Assembly (NCBI RefSeq): GCF_030409845.1
Contig: NZ_JAUFQQ010000005.1
Coordinates: 248,001-312,000, forward strand
Direction: 5' to 3'
Origin: Flavobacterium branchiarum
GTDB taxonomy: Bacteria > Bacteroidota > Bacteroidia > Flavobacteriales > Flavobacteriaceae
DNA: 64,000 nucleotides
Of the stretch, positions 1 to 8,578 are shown piece by piece. Under the pieces are notes generated by a model that was not told the origin of the DNA, made no database searches, and saw only the letters and a program-made list of their open reading frames with translations. The position numbers were made by a program, and so were the translations under genes. Position 1 is the first letter of the stretch. The number at the start of each line of letters is the position of its first letter.

Positions 1-417
1 AGAATCTACATCATAAACAATGATATCATTTTTAGTTACTAAAGCATCAATGATAGACACCATTCCTTGGTAACCAAAATTTAATAAATAAGCAGATTCT
101 TTCATTACGAAAGCTGCTAATTCATTTTCTAATTGTTCGTGGTATTCTGTGTGTCCTGACATCATACGAGCTCCCATTGGGTAAGCAGCACCAAATTTGA
201 TTGCCGCATCTGTATCTGCCTGACGTACTTCTGGATGATTTGCTAAACCTAAATAGTCATTCAAACTCCAGTTTAAAATATTTTTTCCACCAAATTGCAT
301 TCTTGGACCAAGTTCACCTTCTAATTTAGGGAAAACAAAATAACCCTCAGCCTGAGAAGCCCATTTTCCTAATGGTCCTTTATTGTTTTGAATTCTTTCG
401 AATAAATCTTTTACCAT
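1..417 (-). CDS. Alpha-oxoamine synthase family PLP enzyme, N-terminal part (truncated by window edge)
   Basis: The first 139 residues are visible; the reading frame runs off the left edge without a stop. The protein starts MVKDLFERIQ and has the family motifs WSLNDYLGL (residues 50-58), a Gly/Met-rich MGARMMSGHTEYHEQLE block (81-97) and FGYQGM (114-119), which form the substrate and cofactor pocket of fold-type I PLP enzymes that join an amino acid to an acyl-CoA. Family members are serine palmitoyltransferase, 8-amino-7-oxononanoate synthase and 2-amino-3-ketobutyrate CoA ligase. The visible part cannot decide between them; in Bacteroidetes a sphingolipid-forming serine palmitoyltransferase is common, but this is only a suggestion. 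The catalytic lysine lies outside the window. Confidence 0.85.
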   Translation of the reverse strand, partial: MVKDLFERIQNNKGPLGKWASQAEGYFVFPKLEGELGPRMQFGGKNILNWSLNDYLGLANHPEVRQADTDAAIKFGAAYPMGARMMSGHTEYHEQLENELAAFVMKESAYLLNFGYQGMVSIIDALVTKNDIIVYDVDS

Positions 418-458
418 AAATATATTTTGAAGTAATAATTTTAATTTTAAACAGCGTG

Positions 459-466
459 CAAAAATA
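459..466 (-). promoter_or_regulatory. Probable -7 promoter box of the oxoamine synthase gene
   Basis: Read on the minus strand this is TATTTTTG, an exact match to the Bacteroidetes -7 consensus TAnnTTTG, about 40 bases before the ATG at 417. The rest of 418-639 shows nothing else that I can assign. Confidence 0.5.
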
Positions 467-639
467 ATGATTATTATTCTAAAATAAAGTTTCCTTCTAT
501 TTTTCTTGAAAAATAATCTGAATATCAATATTCAAAAAAATAAATGGCTCTTAAACTCCAATTCAAAGACACAACTATTGAAATTATAACAATACAAATT
601 TCCTGAATAAATAATCTGTATTTCATGATTTTTATCATA

Positions 640-663
640 ATAAAAGACAGTTTTGTCTTTTAT
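640..663. promoter_or_regulatory. NO/denitrification operator, copy 1 (nirK)
   Basis: A perfect palindrome: ATAAAAGACA, four-base spacer GTTT, TGTCTTTTAT. Near-identical palindromes lie before norB (7943-7966) and before the rrf2-azurin genes (9057-9080) and I saw no other copy in the window. It overlaps the start of the nirK -7 box (661-668), so a bound protein would block RNA polymerase. The neighbouring Rrf2-family regulator is the natural candidate to bind it. Confidence 0.75.
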
Positions 664-668
664 CTTTG
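661..668 (+). promoter_or_regulatory. nirK -7 promoter box
   Basis: TATCTTTG matches TAnnTTTG exactly. It overlaps the last three bases of the operator palindrome and lies 37 bases before the preferred ATG at 706. This placement argues against the upstream in-frame ATG at 625, which would precede the promoter. Confidence 0.6.
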
Positions 669-705
669 TATAAAGATTTTAAAACTAAAACAAAACCAAT
701 TTATC

Positions 706-2154
706 ATGAAAAGAAAATACAAAATGCCATTAAAATTGAAAGTGTTTTTTTGTGCAATTTTTGCTGTGACGCTCTTAGCTTCATGCAAAAAAGAAGAAAG
801 TTCAACCAATTACACCAACATCGAAACCAGTGGAGAAATGGAAGCTGAGCTTACAGCCCCACCAATGGTACCTAAACCTGTTGGTGATAGAGGAGCTATG
901 AAATTAAAAATAAGTATGGAAATTAGAGAGCAAGAAGGAACTATGACAGATGGTGTAAAATACACTTATTGGACATTTGGTGGCTCTGTTCCGGGAAGTT
1001 TTATCAGAACTCGTGTAGGTGACGAAGTTGAATTTCACCTAAAGAATCATCCTGATAATAAGTTACCACACAACATCGATTTACATGCTGTTACAGGTCC
1101 AGGTGGTGGGGCAACCTCATCATTGGTCGCTCCAGGTCATGAAAAAACTTTTAATTTCAAGGTGATTAATCCTGGATTATACGTTTATCATTGTGCTACT
1201 GCACCTGTAGGAATGCACATTGCAAACGGAATGTACGGTTTGATTCTTGTTGAGCCTGAAGGTGGACTTCCTCCTGTTGATAAAGAATACTACGTTATGC
1301 AAGGTGATTTTTATACTCAAGGTGAATATGGAGCCAAAGGTCTTCAGCCTTTTGACATGAATAAAGCGGTAAAAGAAACACCTGATTATGTCGTATTTAA
1401 CGGAAAAGTAGGTTCGTTAACTAATGGAGGTGAACTTACTGCTAAAGTTGGAGAAACGGTGCGTTTGTTTGTTGGTAACGGTGGTCCTAATCTAGTCTCT
1501 TCTTTTCATGTTATCGGTGAAATATTTGACAAAGTTCATGTTGAAGGCGGAAGTATGATTAATGAAAATGTTCAAACTACACTAATTCCAGCTGGGGGAG
1601 CAGCTATACTTGATTTTAAAGTTGAAACTCCAGGAGATTTTATATTGGTTGACCACTCTATTTTTAGAGCATTCAATAAAGGTGCTTTGGGAATATTGAA
1701 AGTTGAAGGTGCCGAACATAAGAACATCTATTCTGGAACCATTCAAGAAGGTATTTACTTGCCTGAAGGAGGAACAATTCAAAAAATGCCAGATAACGGA
1801 GCAGCTAAAACAGTAACACCTAAAAGAACTGTAGCAGAGAAAGTAAAAATTGGTAAACAAATTTTTGGAACAACATGTTTTGCTTGTCATCAATCAGAAG
1901 GGCAAGGAATACCAAGCACTTTCCCTCCTCTTGCAAAATCAGATTATCTTAATTCTGACCCAAAACGAGCGATTAAAACAATCTTACATGGTTTAAGCGG
2001 AGAGATAACAGTGAATGGTAAAAAATATAACAATGTTATGCCCAGCCAGAACTTAACTGATGACGAAATAGCAAATGTTATGACTTACATCTACAACAGC
2101 TGGGGAAATAACAAAACAGATGTTACTCCAGAAATGGTAAAATCGCTAAGATAA
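706..2154 (+). CDS. nirK: Copper nitrite reductase with C-terminal cytochrome c domain (NO-forming), lipoprotein
   Basis: Reduces nitrite to NO outside the inner membrane. The 482-residue precursor has a lipoprotein signal (lipobox LASC, Cys 27). Two cupredoxin domains follow: type 1 copper ligands H122, C163, H171, M176; type 2 ligands H127, H162, H317; catalytic Asp 125 and His 268. The spacing C163 to H171 is one residue shorter than in the Alcaligenes enzyme, as in the shorter-loop class of NirK. The C-terminal 110 residues are a class I cytochrome c with heme site CFACH (391-395) and a likely axial Met 445 (VMPSQ), so the electron donor is fused to the enzyme. The in-frame ATG at 625 was rejected because the signal peptide begins at 706 and the promoter lies between. 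First gene of a probable nirK-nirV-sco operon (gaps of 13 and 17 bases). Confidence 0.95.
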   Translation: MKRKYKMPLKLKVFFCAIFAVTLLASCKKEESSTNYTNIETSGEMEAELTAPPMVPKPVGDRGAMKLKISMEIREQEGTMTDGVKYTYWTFGGSVPGSFIRTRVGDEVEFHLKNHPDNKLPHNIDLHAVTGPGGGATSSLVAPGHEKTFNFKVINPGLYVYHCATAPVGMHIANGMYGLILVEPEGGLPPVDKEYYVMQGDFYTQGEYGAKGLQPFDMNKAVKETPDYVVFNGKVGSLTNGGELTAKVGETVRLFVGNGGPNLVSSFHVIGEIFDKVHVEGGSMINENVQTTLIPAGGAAILDFKVETPGDFILVDHSIFRAFNKGALGILKVEGAEHKNIYSGTIQEGIYLPEGGTIQKMPDNGAAKTVTPKRTVAEKVKIGKQIFGTTCFACHQSEGQGIPSTFPPLAKSDYLNSDPKRAIKTILHGLSGEITVNGKKYNNVMPSQNLTDDEIANVMTYIYNSWGNNKTDVTPEMVKSLR

Positions 2155-2167
2155 CAACAGCAATATT

Positions 2168-2938
2168 ATGCAAAAACACACATTTATTACTATTCTTTTC
2201 TTGGCTTATTGGGGAATGATGAGCGCACAAGAATCGAAAATGGTTCCAATAAAAGAGGGCTCTTTTGTCCCTCTTTATGGGGCTACAGAAAAAACACCTG
2301 TCTCTGTAAAATCATTTTATATAGATGTTTATCCTGTTACCAATAGTGAGTTTTTGGTTTTTATCAAAAAGAACCCTAGCTATAGTAAATCTAAGATAAA
2401 AGGAATTTTCGCAGATAAAAGCTATCTATCTTATTGGAAGAGTGATTTTGATTTTGGGAATTCAAATCCTAAAGCTCCCGTAACAAACGTTTCTTGGTTT
2501 GCTGCAAAAAAATATTGTGAATGCCAAGGCAAACGATTGCCTACCATGGATGAATGGGAATATGTTGCTATGGCTGATGAGAAAAAAATTGATGCCAGAA
2601 CCAAAGCCGAATTTAATAAATACATTTTGACTTGGTACGAGAAAACGAAAACATATGAAAATCCAATTGGGAAAACATTCAAAAATTATTGGGGAGTTTA
2701 TGACATGCATGGATTAGTATGGGAATGGACCTCTGATTTTAATAGCATTTTTTTGTCTGGAGAATCTAGAAAAGATAAAAGTGATGACAAAAATCTTTTT
2801 TGTGGTGGTGCCTCAGTAAATGCGAGTGACTTAATGGATTATGCTGCTTTTATGCGTTATGCTTTTAGAGGAAGCCTTAAGGCACAATATTCGACTAGAA
2901 ACCTAGGCTTTCGATGCGCTAGCACAACAAAACTATAA
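2168..2938 (+). CDS. nirV: NirV-like protein of the formylglycine-generating enzyme (SUMF1) fold
   Basis: 256 residues with a signal peptide ending near MMSAQ. The body is a SUMF1/FGE-sulfatase domain: IDVYPVTNSEF near the start, VTNVSWFAAKKYC and KRLPTMDEWEY in the middle, VYDMHGLVWEWTSD, and the closing motif RNLGFRCAS. The region before the closing motif (about residues 218-245), where true formylglycine-generating enzymes carry a CxxxxC copper-binding pair, has no such pair, so oxidation of a sulfatase cysteine is unlikely. A SUMF1-like gene next to nirK is known as nirV in other denitrifiers; its role is not settled. Position directly after nirK and before a copper chaperone suggests a part in nitrite reductase maturation or function. 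Confidence 0.82.
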   Translation: MQKHTFITILFLAYWGMMSAQESKMVPIKEGSFVPLYGATEKTPVSVKSFYIDVYPVTNSEFLVFIKKNPSYSKSKIKGIFADKSYLSYWKSDFDFGNSNPKAPVTNVSWFAAKKYCECQGKRLPTMDEWEYVAMADEKKIDARTKAEFNKYILTWYEKTKTYENPIGKTFKNYWGVYDMHGLVWEWTSDFNSIFLSGESRKDKSDDKNLFCGGASVNASDLMDYAAFMRYAFRGSLKAQYSTRNLGFRCASTTKL

Positions 2939-2955
2939 TTCTAAATCATTTAAAA

Positions 2956-3561
2956 ATGAAAAAAACTGTAATCGCAATCTTTATACTTCTATTTACATTA
3001 CAAAGCTGTAAAGATTCTAAAAAAAAAACCAGTGCATTAGACATAAAAGACAAGCCTATTAGCGATTTATCTATTTACAATTTACCGTCGCAATGGACAA
3101 ATCAAGACGGGAAAGATATCGAATTAAAAAGCTTGAGAGGAAATGTTTTGGTTATGGTCATGATATACACCACTTGTAAAGCGGCTTGCCCTAGACTTGT
3201 TGCCGATATGAGGAATATTGAATCTCGATTAAATGCAAAAACTAAGAAAAATGTAAAGCTCATATTAGTAAGCATTGATCCCGAAAATGATACTCCTGAG
3301 AAACTAAAAGCTTTTGCTATTGCTAACAAAATGGACAATGATCCATGGATTTTCTTACGCTCTACGGAGGAAAACACCCGTGAATTTGCCGCTATTCTTG
3401 CTGTAAATTATAAAAAAATATCTCCTATTGATTTTTCACACTCTAACATTATAAGTGTTTTTAATTCTGATGGAGAGTTAGTTTACCAACAAGAAGGTTT
3501 AGGCGTAAACAATGATAAAACGATTGACAGAATAAATCTGGAAGCAGAAAAAATTAAATAG
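2956..3561 (+). CDS. SCO1/SenC-type copper chaperone lipoprotein
   Basis: 201 residues with a lipoprotein signal (Cys 18 in LQSC) and a thioredoxin-fold Sco domain. The copper site is complete: C74 and C78 (TCKAACP) plus H162 (FSHSN). The motif VSIDPENDTPEKLKAFA is typical of the family. Sco proteins deliver copper to membrane or periplasmic copper enzymes; here the obvious client is the NirK copper centre. Third gene of the nirK operon, followed directly by a bidirectional terminator. Confidence 0.92.
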   Translation: MKKTVIAIFILLFTLQSCKDSKKKTSALDIKDKPISDLSIYNLPSQWTNQDGKDIELKSLRGNVLVMVMIYTTCKAACPRLVADMRNIESRLNAKTKKNVKLILVSIDPENDTPEKLKAFAIANKMDNDPWIFLRSTEENTREFAAILAVNYKKISPIDFSHSNIISVFNSDGELVYQQEGLGVNNDKTIDRINLEAEKIK

Positions 3562-3576
3562 GTTAATTTAATTCGT

Positions 3577-3618
3577 AAAAAACAAGGGAAGATTTTAATT
3601 AATCGACTCTTGTTTTTT
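3577..3618. terminator. Bidirectional terminator between the sco gene and the convergent membrane protein gene
   Basis: AAAAAACAAG at 3577-3586 pairs with CTTGTTTTTT at 3609-3618, with two more possible pairs inside. A T-run follows in both directions. The right arm lies inside the last codons of the minus-strand gene. Confidence 0.6.
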
Positions 3619-4833
3619 TGTTTTTAGCATTGATGCAATAATCAAGATTAATCCCAAAACAATAAAAACGCTCGTTCCAAAGATTCCCTCATAATACCCA
3701 TAAAGAGCTCCTTTACCAAAATAGAGGTAGCCTCCTTGAAGAAACAATAGTACTTCGGTTACTATATATCCGAAAACAAAACACTTCACTCCTACCTGCA
3801 ATAAACTAGATTGATTTGAAAGCAACTTATGTTGTAATAACACTCCAAACAAAAAACCCGTTATTATACCTAAAGTTGTTAAATGAATAAAACCAATTAT
3901 AAAACTTCTTATTTGATGTGAAACTTCGGCTAAATCAGGAATAAGAACCAATAATTGTATGCTGATTTTCAAGAATAACGAACATAAAGCCAAGCTATAA
4001 ACGGTTTTAGTAATTGGTTCTAAACTTGCTTTAAACCATTCTATTTTTGGCTTTAGCATTTTATAGAAATAGATAAAAGCAACCAATTGCAAGATAACTC
4101 CAAAAGCATTAACCCATTTTAACATCCTGTTTTCGAGATACCAACTCATAGGAAATGCTACAGTTAAAAATGTAGCTACGATAAGTAGACTAAAAAATAT
4201 TTTAAAGCTATTTTTTTCAATTTTATCTTCAAATTGTTTTAAAAACAAAGCCAAAACTGCAAATAGAAACCAGCCATTAAACTGGAAATGCAGAAAAAAC
4301 TGAATTGCAATTTGATAAAAAGCACTTTGCTTTCCTAGCATACTTACTGCTGGACCCAAGCACCAAACTCCAAAAGTTGAAAAGATCATAAATAAAACTG
4401 CTACTAATAAGAGTTTATGATCTTTTGTTTTGTCCTGAAAACCATCTTTCCAAATCTGCCAACAAAAAAAATAACTTAATAAAATATGCAGGGTAGAAAA
4501 TACAATCGAAAACAAAGCATATCCCTGGATAGGAAAAGAAATCATCATACCGATAACTGTAAACTCTGTGATCCAAAATAACCGATTGTAAACAGGCTTA
4601 TTACTTTTTTCTTTTGGGAGATAGAAACGAACAATTAAAACATAAATCATCAAATATGCCCAACCTAACATTGCTACATGAGAATGTGCATGCAGTAGAA
4701 AACTATAATTTATGTTTAATGGAAACAAATAGAGATAACGCATTAACAACCCCATTAGTGAGGCAATCAAAAAGTTAAAGAAGCAACATAGTATCCAACT
4801 TTTATAGGAACCCATTCTAGATAACAATTTCAT
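3595..4833 (-). CDS. Twelve-TM membrane protein with heme-copper-oxidase-like His motifs, probable NO/heme-related protein
   Basis: 412 residues, almost entirely hydrophobic, with about twelve predicted membrane segments. Conserved-looking histidines sit in LLHAHSHVAMLGWAYL (about residues 46-61), FFLHFQFNGWFLF and GFIHLTTLGIITGFLFGV. The first motif resembles the HAHTALFGVYG motif of the quinol NO reductase encoded nearby. NnrS proteins and single-subunit relatives of heme-copper oxidases have this length and topology. It is convergent with the nirK operon and lies just after ric-norB, which points to a role in NO metabolism, but the operator palindrome is not seen in front of it. The function is not identified; the His motifs and context are what can be shown. 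Confidence 0.75.
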   Translation of the reverse strand: MKLLSRMGSYKSWILCCFFNFLIASLMGLLMRYLYLFPLNINYSFLLHAHSHVAMLGWAYLMIYVLIVRFYLPKEKSNKPVYNRLFWITEFTVIGMMISFPIQGYALFSIVFSTLHILLSYFFCWQIWKDGFQDKTKDHKLLLVAVLFMIFSTFGVWCLGPAVSMLGKQSAFYQIAIQFFLHFQFNGWFLFAVLALFLKQFEDKIEKNSFKIFFSLLIVATFLTVAFPMSWYLENRMLKWVNAFGVILQLVAFIYFYKMLKPKIEWFKASLEPITKTVYSLALCSLFLKISIQLLVLIPDLAEVSHQIRSFIIGFIHLTTLGIITGFLFGVLLQHKLLSNQSSLLQVGVKCFVFGYIVTEVLLFLQGGYLYFGKGALYGYYEGIFGTSVFIVLGLILIIASMLKTKKQESIN

Positions 4834-4888
4834 TTTTATTTAAATTAAAAGTAGTTTAAAACAATCTTATTGTAAAATTATAGCAATA

Positions 4889-4926
4889 AAAATGCACCGA
4901 TATTAATTAATTTATCGGTGCATTTT
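4889..4926 (-). terminator. Terminator after ric
   Basis: The arms at 4889-4901 and 4914-4926 (core AATGCACCGAT / ATCGGTGCATT) pair perfectly around a 12-base A/T loop. On the minus strand a TTTTT run follows the stem. It ends the norB-ric transcript. Confidence 0.75.
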
Positions 4927-4949
4927 CTAATTATTATGCATTCTGGATT

Positions 4950-5672
4950 TTAAGAAAACTCTTTTTCTAGCATCATTGCTTTAGGAAATAAAATATTATT
5001 CTCTAAATGAATATGTGTATGCAAATCTCCTTCAAATTCTTTCAGCATTGCAAACGTCACTTTATAAGTAGTACATCCATCACTTGGCGCAGTATAATCA
5101 TTTGTTAGGGTGGCAATTTCGCGAAAGCGTTCCCCTTCTGTATCATGCTCATGCATCATCATTGCAATTGGATTCGATACTGTTCCAAATGGAGGTTGCA
5201 TTAAATCTCCTGCTGTTTCTTTTGCTTTTACCATTTTTTTTACAAAAGGGAATAACATTAATTCTTCTTTTTTCATATGTTGCGCCAACTCACTTGCACA
5301 TTCAGTAAAAAGCTCATTTATTTTAAACAACTCAGGATGGTTAGCGCCATGAACACTACAAAGCTTATTTAAAAATTGCATGATGATAACTGACTTATCC
5401 TCTACATAACGGTGATGCGTTTTTTCGATATAATCAGCTAATAAATCTAATGGCCAAGAATTAAAGTCAATTTTATTATTTCCTTCTATCAATAATGACT
5501 CTTTAATTTTTCGGAGTAAAACTTTAGAATCTATTTCTTGTTTTTCGCAAACTTCAGTAATGGTTCTATTTCCTTTGCAACAAAAATCGATTTTATATTT
5601 TGTAAAAACTGCCGCTGTTCTAAAATCCTCAGCTACAAATGCTCCAATTGTTTTATTTTGTAAATTTTCCAT
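4950..5672 (-). CDS. ric: Di-iron iron-sulfur cluster repair protein (RIC/YtfE/ScdA)
   Basis: 240 residues, the usual length. The N-terminal ScdA (DUF542) domain has the diagnostic IDFCCKG motif (residues 28-34). A hemerythrin-like four-helix domain follows with the expected iron ligands: His 86/87 (KTHHRY), H132 with E136/E137 (QHMKKEE), H174 (MMMHEHD), and the HTHIHLE cluster near 218-224. The protein repairs iron-sulfur clusters damaged by NO. It starts ten bases after the stop of norB, so both are on one transcript under the palindromic operator at 7943-7966, which fits NO stress control. Confidence 0.93.
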   Translation of the reverse strand: MENLQNKTIGAFVAEDFRTAAVFTKYKIDFCCKGNRTITEVCEKQEIDSKVLLRKIKESLLIEGNNKIDFNSWPLDLLADYIEKTHHRYVEDKSVIIMQFLNKLCSVHGANHPELFKINELFTECASELAQHMKKEELMLFPFVKKMVKAKETAGDLMQPPFGTVSNPIAMMMHEHDTEGERFREIATLTNDYTAPSDGCTTYKVTFAMLKEFEGDLHTHIHLENNILFPKAMMLEKEFS

Positions 5673-5682
5673 AATTTATTTT

Positions 5683-7920
5683 TTATTTTCTTTTATTTTT
5701 TAATGTCAAATCAAATACAAACCAAGCTGTAGTTACGATTCCTATTCCGAAAATAGAATCTCCTATAGCACGCATCCATTTTAAGGTAATCATTGTAGGT
5801 TGTTGCATTAACTCTGATGAACGTGCGTACCACATTCCATGATCAATACTTTCGATAGCTTGCCAAATTCCTATTGGTAGCAAACTCAATACTGCCATTA
5901 AAAACAAACCTATATTTAATGACCAAAAAGTGATCCTAAGTAATTTCTCGTTCCAAGTAATATTTCTATATAAGCTTCTTAATACAAAAAGCATTAAACC
6001 AATTCCTAACATGCCATAAACCCCAAAAAGTGCTGTATGTGCATGAAGTGGTGTTGTATTTAAACCTTGTACATAATAAAGTGCAATTGGTGGATTAATT
6101 ATAAATCCGAAAACACCAGCTCCAAGGAAATTCCAGAATGCTACTGCAATCATAAAATAAATAGGCCATTTATAATCTATAATCCATTGCGTAGATTTTG
6201 ACATTTTGTAATTTTGATATGCTTCAAAACCAATTAATGTAAGTGGTACAACTTCTAGTGCACTAAACGAAGCTCCTAACGCCATAATTGCTGTTGGAGT
6301 TCCAGAGAAGTACAAGTGATGAAAAGTTCCTAGAATACCACCTGCCATGAAGATAATAGTTGCAAATAGAACATTTAAAGTAGCCGTTTTCGTTTTTAAC
6401 AATCCTAATCGAACAAATAAAAACGCAATAACAACCGTTGCAAATACTTCAAAGAAACCTTCTACCCATAAATGAACAACCCACCATCTCCAATATTCAG
6501 CAATAGCAAGATTTGTTTGTCTTCCCCACATTAATCCTGCACCATAAAACATGGCAATGGCTGTACAAGAAATTAAGAATAAAATGATTAGATTTTTTTC
6601 TTCTGTTTTTTTCTTAATAATTGGAATCAATGGTCGAACCATTAATGCTAACCATAAGAACAATCCAACTAAAAGGAATATTTGCCAAAAACGTCCAAGA
6701 TCTACATATTCATAACCTTGATGTCCAAACCAAAAATTTTGCACCAAGTCTAATTTTTGCATTACCCCAAACCATTGTCCTACCATTGAACCTAAAACAA
6801 TAATCAATAAAGCAATGAATAAGAAGTTCACTCCAAAACACTGAAATTTAGGATCTTTACCCGAAACTGCAGGAGCAATATATAATCCGGTTGCCAACCA
6901 TGCCGTTGCTATCCAAAAAATAGCCAATTGAGTATGCCAAGTTCTTGTAACTGCGTAAGGTAAAATTTGGTCTATTGGGATACCATATAATGCATTTCCT
7001 TCAACGCCATAATGCGCTGTGACTATTCCTAAAGCCATTTGAATAATCATTAATAAACTCACCACCCAAAAATATTTTTTAATCAAATACATCGATGGTG
7101 TCATTCCTTGATTAATTATTGGATCTTTTGTTGGTAAAGGAAATTCTTCTTCTTCACCCGATTTAGCATGATAAAACACTAGAATTCCAATACAGAAAAT
7201 CAATAAAATAATACTAACACCCGACCAAGCAAGTAGTTCTTTTGTGGCAACGTTACCAACCAAGTCGTCCGCTGGCCAATTGTGCGTGTATGAAATATCA
7301 GAATTAGGACGTTCTGTTACTGTAGCCCAAGTAGCCCAAAAGAAAAAGGCATTCATTTTATGCATTCTAGCTTCTTCCTTTACTGAATTTTTAGGAATAG
7401 CATACTCTTCTCTTAATTTATCAAATTTTGGATCATTGGTAAAAAGTCCTTCATAATATTTACTCAAGTACTTAATAGCTTCAACTCTATTTTCGGATAT
7501 GGTAAGCGTTTGTGAGTTTTCATCATAGCGATTTGCTCTCACATCTTTTTGTAGGCGTATCTTTAACGCTGCTTGTTGCTCTTCATCCAAGTCTTTGAAT
7601 TCCTTAGCGAAATCTTCTTGCGCATATTTATCTAGAATAAACATTGCTTCACGGTGTAACCAATCGGCTGTCCAATCGGGAGCTACGTAAGCACCATGCC
7701 CCCATATTGATCCCACTTCCTGACCTCCTATACTTTGCCAAACATTCTGCCCGTCTTTAATTTCGTCTTCAGAAAAAATCAGTTTTCCACTATCTGAAAC
7801 TATTTGCTTAGGAATTGGTGGTGCCTGCTGATAAATCTCGTAACCATAATATCCTAAAACTGCAAAGGATATAGCCATTACCAAAGAAAACGCAATCCAT
7901 AATTTTTTTTCTCTTTTCAT
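5683..7920 (-). CDS. norB: Quinol-dependent nitric oxide reductase (qNOR, single subunit)
   Basis: 745 residues, the length of qNOR. An N-terminal membrane helix is followed by a periplasmic domain (about 30-225) and then the heme-copper oxidase-like core. Key residues seen: H329 (RTWHTQLA), H483-E487-E491 (HLWVEGFFEVF, the non-heme iron site and its catalytic glutamates), H534-H535 (GTFHHLYFSG) and H626/H628 (LHAHTALFGVYG, heme ligands). It reduces NO to N2O with electrons from the quinol pool in the inner membrane. Together with nirK it gives nitrite to N2O; no nosZ is present in the window. The ATG is 22 bases from the operator palindrome. Confidence 0.96.
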   Translation of the reverse strand: MKREKKLWIAFSLVMAISFAVLGYYGYEIYQQAPPIPKQIVSDSGKLIFSEDEIKDGQNVWQSIGGQEVGSIWGHGAYVAPDWTADWLHREAMFILDKYAQEDFAKEFKDLDEEQQAALKIRLQKDVRANRYDENSQTLTISENRVEAIKYLSKYYEGLFTNDPKFDKLREEYAIPKNSVKEEARMHKMNAFFFWATWATVTERPNSDISYTHNWPADDLVGNVATKELLAWSGVSIILLIFCIGILVFYHAKSGEEEEFPLPTKDPIINQGMTPSMYLIKKYFWVVSLLMIIQMALGIVTAHYGVEGNALYGIPIDQILPYAVTRTWHTQLAIFWIATAWLATGLYIAPAVSGKDPKFQCFGVNFLFIALLIIVLGSMVGQWFGVMQKLDLVQNFWFGHQGYEYVDLGRFWQIFLLVGLFLWLALMVRPLIPIIKKKTEEKNLIILFLISCTAIAMFYGAGLMWGRQTNLAIAEYWRWWVVHLWVEGFFEVFATVVIAFLFVRLGLLKTKTATLNVLFATIIFMAGGILGTFHHLYFSGTPTAIMALGASFSALEVVPLTLIGFEAYQNYKMSKSTQWIIDYKWPIYFMIAVAFWNFLGAGVFGFIINPPIALYYVQGLNTTPLHAHTALFGVYGMLGIGLMLFVLRSLYRNITWNEKLLRITFWSLNIGLFLMAVLSLLPIGIWQAIESIDHGMWYARSSELMQQPTMITLKWMRAIGDSIFGIGIVTTAWFVFDLTLKNKRK

Positions 7921-7942
7921 ATATTATATTTATTTTTTTTAC

Positions 7943-7966
7943 ATAAAAGACAATTTTATCTTTTAT
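7943..7966. promoter_or_regulatory. NO/denitrification operator, copy 2 (norB-ric)
   Basis: ATAAAAGACA, spacer ATTT, TATCTTTTAT. It differs from copy 1 at one arm position. It lies 22 bases before the norB ATG. No clear TAnnTTTG box is seen next to it on the minus strand, so this promoter may differ from the nirK one. Confidence 0.72.
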
Positions 7967-7979
7967 TAGTTTAATAAAA

Positions 7980-8010
7980 AACTCTAACCCAATAAATTAG
8001 GATTAGAGTT
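7980..8010 (-). terminator. Terminator after the azurin-like gene
   Basis: AACTCTAACCC (7980-7990) pairs with GGATTAGAGTT (8000-8010) with one wobble pair. A TTTTT run follows on the minus strand. It separates the rrf2-azurin unit from the norB promoter. Confidence 0.72.
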
Positions 8011-8016
8011 CTTTAA

Positions 8017-8538
8017 TTATTCAACAATTAGAACCCCTTTCATCATAGCAACATGGCCTGGGAAAGTGCACAGGAAATTGTATGTTCCTTTTTTATCTAC
8101 AGTAAATTCAATAGTATCTTCTTCTCCTCCACCAATTAATTTAGTATGTGCAACGATTGAAGCTTTTTCAGAAGCTGGAATATAGTCAGTATCTTTAGCT
8201 TCAATTGCTTTAGCAGCAAAAGCAGCTTCATCTGTACCTTCTTGTAAAATAACTAAGTTATGTCCCATAGCCTCTTTAGGAATCTTACCTACGTGTTTTA
8301 ATGTTAACGTGATTGGTTTTCCTGCTACTGCTCTAAGTTCTTTAGTGTTAAACTGCATTTGATCATTTCCTTCAATAACCAAAACATTACTTACTGCATC
8401 AGTTTGTCCTTCTGAATCAGTTGTTGTTTCATTCATCTCAGTAGATTCTGTAGTTGGAGTTGCTTCTTTTTTACCACAAGAAGTAATTGCTAAACATCCC
8501 ATTAGCATTACAATCGAAATTTTGACTTTTTTATTCAT
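8017..8538 (-). CDS. Azurin/plastocyanin-like blue copper lipoprotein
   Basis: 173 residues. Lipobox ITSC (Cys 21), then an acidic Thr/Glu-rich linker, then a cupredoxin domain from about residue 50. The type 1 copper ligands are complete and spaced as in azurin: H93 (MGHNLV), C157 (LCTFPGH), H162 and M166. It is a small periplasmic electron carrier, a plausible donor to NirK or link to the cytochrome chain. It starts 40 bases after the rrf2 stop and is probably co-transcribed with it under the operator at 9057-9080. Confidence 0.92.
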   Translation of the reverse strand: MNKKVKISIVMLMGCLAITSCGKKEATPTTESTEMNETTTDSEGQTDAVSNVLVIEGNDQMQFNTKELRAVAGKPITLTLKHVGKIPKEAMGHNLVILQEGTDEAAFAAKAIEAKDTDYIPASEKASIVAHTKLIGGGEEDTIEFTVDKKGTYNFLCTFPGHVAMMKGVLIVE

Positions 8539-8578
8539 TTTTAAGTATTTAAATTGTTTTAATATTAATTGTTTTTAT

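Noticed and set aside
625..705. Upstream start for nirK
   Set aside because: This segment contains the operator and the -7 box, and the signal peptide begins at 706.
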